From: an uncultured Hungatella sp.
GTDB taxonomy: Bacteria; Bacillota; Clostridia; Lachnospirales; Lachnospiraceae
Length of the DNA stretch: 33,287 nucleotides
Direction of reading: 5' to 3'
NCBI GenBank assembly: GCA_910579515.1
Contig: CAJTUV010000035.1
Location: forward strand, 1-33,287
Shown: positions 30,341 through 33,287 of the stretch, piece after piece
How the letters are laid out: every line of letters begins with the position of its first letter
How positions within the stretch are numbered: the first letter of the stretch is position 1
The notes under the pieces: generated by a model
Told to the model about the DNA's origin: nothing
Database searches by the model: none
What the model saw: the letters and a program-made list of their open reading frames with translations, nothing else
Program-made: the position numbers and the translations under genes

Positions 30341-31408
30341 TTAATGGGCGATACATTCTTCAATTAAACGAATGACTGTGTCTACTGCGTTACTTAAGTG
30401 ACTTTGCTCCATTTGATGAATAAAGGCGTCCCGATTCTCATAAGTACTTGAAATGGCTTGATAAAGCGTATCGTCTGTCAAGGCTTCTTCCTCCAACATG
30501 GTACTGAAGCCTTGTTTTGCAAAGGAAGATGCGTTAAGAATCTGATCCCCGCGGCTGGCTGCAGCAGATAATGGAATCAGAATATTGGGCTTGCGTAAGG
30601 CCAGTATCTCGCAGATGGAATTAGCGCCCGCTCTGGATATTACCAGATCAGCGATGGCAAATAGATGCTTTAAGGGTGCATCAACATACTCAAACTGTAC
30701 ATATCCTGAAGTGCCAATCAGGGATTCATCCAGATGGTCCTTTCCGCAGATATGTACTACCTGAAAGTGAGGCAGCAATCGGGGAAGAAGAGTACGGACA
30801 GCCTGGTTGACAGTTACAGAACCAAGGCTTCCTCCAATTACCAATATTACTGGTTTCTCGGCAGAAAGATGGGCATATTGAAGTCCGGCTAAACGGTCGC
30901 CTTTTAACAACTCAGCACGAATAGGAGATCCGGTTAAAACCGCTTTTTCTTCAGGGAGATATTGTAGAGTTTCTGGAAAATTGCAGCAAACCTTTTGTGC
31001 AGAGGGAATACAAAGTTTGTTAGCCAGTCCTGGCGTCATATCTGACTCATGAATAATAGCAGGGATATGACGATGTCTGGCCGCCATGACAACGGGAACT
31101 GCAACAAATCCGCCTTTTGAGAAGACAACATCAGGTTTTAATTCTTTTAGCAATTTGCATGCTTCTTCATAACCTTTTATCACGCGAAAAGGATCAGAGA
31201 AATTCCTCAGATCAAAGTATCTGCGGAGCTTTCCAGAGGAGATGCCACTATAGGGAATATTGGCGTCTTCTATCAGCTTTTTTTCAATACCCTGATAGGA
31301 ACCAATATAATGAATGTCATATCCTCGTTCTTTTAAAGACGGAATCAAAGCCAGATTTGGTGTCACATGGCCGGCAGTACCGCCGCCAGTTAAAACAATT
31401 TTTTTCAT
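30341..31408 (-). CDS. murG: MurG, UDP-GlcNAc:lipid I N-acetylglucosaminyltransferase
   Basis: This 355-residue GT28 enzyme converts lipid I to lipid II at the inner face of the membrane, the last cytoplasmic step of peptidoglycan precursor synthesis. Motifs present are G-G-G-T-A-G-H-V-T-P near the N terminus, F-S-K-G-G-F-V-A-V-P-V (about 95-105), the G-G-S-L-G-S loop (about 192-197) and the donor-binding I-S-R-A-G-A-N-S-I-C-E-I (about 257-268). Length is normal. The gene stands outside any mur/fts cluster and lies inverted between a sigma factor and its probable anti-sigma. It converges on the sigma gene with 23 bp between stops. An upstream minus-strand promoter is visible. Confidence 0.95.
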   Translation of the reverse strand: MKKIVLTGGGTAGHVTPNLALIPSLKERGYDIHYIGSYQGIEKKLIEDANIPYSGISSGKLRRYFDLRNFSDPFRVIKGYEEACKLLKELKPDVVFSKGGFVAVPVVMAARHRHIPAIIHESDMTPGLANKLCIPSAQKVCCNFPETLQYLPEEKAVLTGSPIRAELLKGDRLAGLQYAHLSAEKPVILVIGGSLGSVTVNQAVRTLLPRLLPHFQVVHICGKDHLDESLIGTSGYVQFEYVDAPLKHLFAIADLVISRAGANSICEILALRKPNILIPLSAAASRGDQILNASSFAKQGFSTMLEEEALTDDTLYQAISSTYENRDAFIHQMEQSHLSNAVDTVIRLIEECIAH

Positions 31409-31444
31409 ATATGAGCCTCCATCATGAAAACCACTTACTCTATT

Positions 31445-31475
31445 ATTATACTAAACAATCATTCTAAAAAGTCAA
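31445..31475 (-). promoter_or_regulatory. Putative promoter of murG
   Basis: On the minus strand TTGACT (31475-31470) and a perfect TATAAT (31450-31445) are separated by 19 bp, longer than ideal. The leader is about 30 nt and holds GATGGAGG about 9 bases before the ATG. Confidence 0.45.
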
Positions 31476-31518
31476 CCCTAAAACAATAGGAAATCAAAGG
31501 AATTGAAGAGGTAGTTAA

Positions 31519-32319
31519 GTGAGAAAAGAAGACTTAGACCAGACAAAAGATAACTGGACAGATGATAATTTCATAACACAAAAGCTGGAAGAAGCCTTCG
31601 GATACAGTGATGAACAGCTTGTCAAAGAGTTTGACGAAGCCGCCGCTCAAGCCGCTCAACAACCTAATCCCAAACTAATACCACCGGAGGATGAATTTCA
31701 AAAGATTATGGAGCGGGTAGAGCTGGAGAAGAGGAAAGAACGGAAAACGGCTCGCATAAAGCGGATTTGGAGGCCTTTGCTGGTGGCGGCGCTGCTTGGC
31801 GGGGTGGTTTTAGGGAGCGGGATTGGGGTTAGTGGGAATCGGGAGTTGGAGTATTGGATTCGGGAGAGAGATGATGATAGTATTGTATTTAATAATGTAG
31901 AGAATATAAATAGACAAAGTGATATCGAGTCTGTGTATGATACAATAGGAGAGAAGTTGGGGATTCCTGTAATAGAACTTTTTTATGTACCAAAGGGAAT
32001 GTTATATAAAAATGCTAGTTTAAGTGAAGATAGGGTAAAGTTGGAGTTTGTATACAAAGAAAATAGTTTTTATTTTTATCAAATTTTATGGAATGTAGGG
32101 AATTCTACGGATTATATTTCTGATAGAAAATTATATAAGGAAGTGCATAATAAGTATCTTGACTGCTGTATTTCTATTTATAAAGGGGAGTTAGGGGAAG
32201 AAGGGATAGAATTTGGGGCACAGTTTGTTAATGAAAATTCATGCTACTTTTTACTTGGGATTATAGAGGAAGAAGAATTTTTGAAAATCGTAGAACATTT
32301 GAAATATTATGAAAATTAG
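31519..32319 (+). CDS. Probable anti-sigma membrane protein (DUF4367-like)
   Basis: This is a 266-residue single-pass protein. The cytoplasmic N-terminal ~86 residues are charged and helical with an Ala/Gln-rich stretch. One membrane helix follows (about 88-108, RPLLVAALLGGVVLGSGIGVSG), then a ~155-residue outside domain (IESVYDTIGEKLGIPVIELFYVPKGM...) resembling DUF4367 sensor domains. That layout, and the ECF sigma gene upstream, suggest an anti-sigma factor. The start is GTG, with GAAGAGG about 7 bases upstream. From about 31860 onward the DNA is visibly more A+T-rich than the N-terminal coding part. It overlaps the region leading into the next gene. Confidence 0.62.
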   Translation: MRKEDLDQTKDNWTDDNFITQKLEEAFGYSDEQLVKEFDEAAAQAAQQPNPKLIPPEDEFQKIMERVELEKRKERKTARIKRIWRPLLVAALLGGVVLGSGIGVSGNRELEYWIRERDDDSIVFNNVENINRQSDIESVYDTIGEKLGIPVIELFYVPKGMLYKNASLSEDRVKLEFVYKENSFYFYQILWNVGNSTDYISDRKLYKEVHNKYLDCCISIYKGELGEEGIEFGAQFVNENSCYFLLGIIEEEEFLKIVEHLKYYEN

Positions 32320-32368
32320 TTACAAATATCCTTTTTTTACGTTATATAAAAAAGGAGGTAATTCTACT

Positions 32369-32908
32369 ATGAAACGAATTTTAAAAAAGTCTGTTATGTT
32401 GTCACTTGTTTTAGCGTGCTTATTTAGCGAAAATGTTTTAGCCCGGGATATGGAAAAATATAATGTGGCAAAAAACACCTATGTGAATACGGGATTGTTA
32501 CCTAAAACAGAAAAGACAGCATATGATAGGATTCAAGGTATTGAAAAAAGTACTGCTATGGGAGCTGCTATTAGCTCAATTACAAACGAACCTAAAGGAG
32601 TAATCAGAGTTTTTGCAGAGACTGCAATGTTTAAACCTGTAGACTGGGCATGCTTAACGATTTATTTAGAACGTTGGTATGAAGAGGAAAAATGCTGGCA
32701 AATAGAAGCCGAATTTGAAAAAGAGTTTTTGCCAGAAGAGCAGAGCGATGGAGAACTGACTACAGCAACATTATCCGTATCGATTTCAAATCAGCCGATG
32801 GGATATTATTATCGTGTAAGAGCGATGCATGAACTTGAATTTGATGGAGATTGGTATGAAGCTAGGGTTACAAAGACAGATGGTGTGTTCATGGAATATA
32901 TACCATAG
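32369..32908 (+). CDS. Secreted protein of DUF6147 type
   Basis: This 179-residue protein has a signal peptide (MKRILKKSVMLSLVLACLFSENVLA, cleavage near residue 25) and a compact ~150-residue body (GVIRVFAETAMFKPVDWACLTIYLERW, then ELTTATLSVSISNQPMGYYYRVRAMHELE) that I associate with DUF6147 proteins of Lachnospiraceae. There is no anchor, so it is probably released. AAAGGAGG lies 8-9 bases before the ATG; a longer in-frame start inside the previous gene is rejected. It follows the anti-sigma gene by 49 bp and may be the output of the sigma system. Function is unknown. Confidence 0.7.
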   Translation: MKRILKKSVMLSLVLACLFSENVLARDMEKYNVAKNTYVNTGLLPKTEKTAYDRIQGIEKSTAMGAAISSITNEPKGVIRVFAETAMFKPVDWACLTIYLERWYEEEKCWQIEAEFEKEFLPEEQSDGELTTATLSVSISNQPMGYYYRVRAMHELEFDGDWYEARVTKTDGVFMEYIP

Positions 32909-32943
32909 TTTTTGTGTTAGAAATCTATTTTGAATTATAAAAT

Positions 32944-32982
32944 AAGGCTCTCAAAATCAATAAATGTGATGGGAGCCTTTTT
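32944..32982 (+). terminator. Intrinsic terminator after the secreted-protein gene
   Basis: AAGGCTCTC pairs with GGGAGCCTT (7 G/C-rich pairs plus flanking A-T), with a loop of about 18 nt and a following T5. This is the best intrinsic terminator at the right side of the window. Confidence 0.75.
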
Positions 32983-33287
32983 ATAATATAAAAAGACGGA
33001 ACTAGTGTACTGGCGGTTTGGCATTTGGCACAATTAATCTGATTTTCAAGTGGTCGGCTTACTGGGAATAAAAAACTGTTTCATACTATATAATAAAAAC
33101 GGGTGCCTGTACGAAAGCAAGTAACTTTAAGGCTTTTGTCAATAGAGACCTTTACAAGAATTAAAGCCCGTGAATATATTCTCGCCATAAAAAGTTAAAC
33201 GGCAATAAAAAACGGAATGTATTTTCTATAGAGTAAGCGCCAAATATTCCTGCGGATTTTCTAATCTCATGAATTCCTCTATGATTG
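32983..33287. other. Terminal intergenic stretch without a recognised gene
   Basis: About 300 A+T-rich bases follow the terminator. No promoter, RNA gene or protein family was recognised. A minus-strand frame (33286-33161) is open from the window edge for 41 codons and ends ...LWREYIHGL; it could be the tail of a gene beyond the window or a chance frame. Confidence 0.4.

Noticed and set aside
30337..30348. Palindrome CCCATTAATGGG at the convergent sigma/murG ends
   Set aside because: Only 12 bp, without a loop or T tract; too weak to call a terminator or operator.

Overview
The window looks like chromosome from a low-to-moderate GC Clostridia, most likely a gut-type Lachnospiraceae. Support comes from AGGAGG-type ribosome sites, the Firmicute form of the Tad/Flp pilus locus (with DUF5702- and FHA-type accessory proteins and no secretin), the TM1266-type iron-only hydrogenase regulator, a YaaL-family protein and a sigma / anti-sigma / secreted-protein set. 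There is no CRISPR array, rRNA or integrase, and I see no intact insertion sequence. The one mobile-looking element is a 153-bp structured repeat with an apparent 8-bp target duplication.

Layout. Positions 1-3564 (plus strand) hold a divergent sirtuin, a secreted CAP-domain protein, TrmO and a DEDDh exonuclease that may be read from a leaderless transcript. Positions 3572-8544 (minus) hold, in transcription order, an SH3/DUF4145-like membrane protein, a Lit/TIGR01906-like membrane protein, a D-Ala-D-Ala carboxypeptidase with its own promoter, and a KdpD/KdpE-like two-component pair lacking the KdpD turgor/K+ input domain. Positions 8711-10532 (plus) hold trmB, a 47-codon small ORF, trxA, tRNA-Lys(CUU) with a clear promoter and terminator, and the hydrogenase-system regulator. 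Then come the structured repeat, a minus-strand alpha/beta hydrolase and a plus-strand NlpC/P60 lipoprotein with four peptidoglycan-binding repeats. The latter overlaps tail-to-tail with a minus-strand glgB - response regulator - histidine kinase operon. A small YaaL gene lies upstream of glgB.

Positions 18606-28612 are one long plus-strand Tad pilus operon behind a good sigma-A promoter: prepilin peptidase, TadZ-like, TadA ATPase, TadB, TadC, Flp pilin, a DUF5702 protein, a TadE-like pseudopilin, a second A24 peptidase, a second pseudopilin and a DUF6382-FHA protein. Its unusual points are a TadC with an extracytoplasmic Ig-like (aBig-type) insert, a pseudopilin carrying two His/Cys modules, two prepilin peptidases, and a tadB start that appears broken by one missing A.

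Positions 28670-32908 hold a rhomboid protease, a HIT protein, an ECF sigma factor, an inverted orphan murG, then a probable anti-sigma membrane protein and a secreted DUF6147-type protein. After a terminator, the last ~300 bases carry no gene I recognise.

Much of the window concerns the cell envelope: CAP protein, PBP, P60 hydrolase, MurG, Lit-like enzyme, rhomboid, Tad pilus, and at least two envelope-facing two-component systems plus an ECF system.
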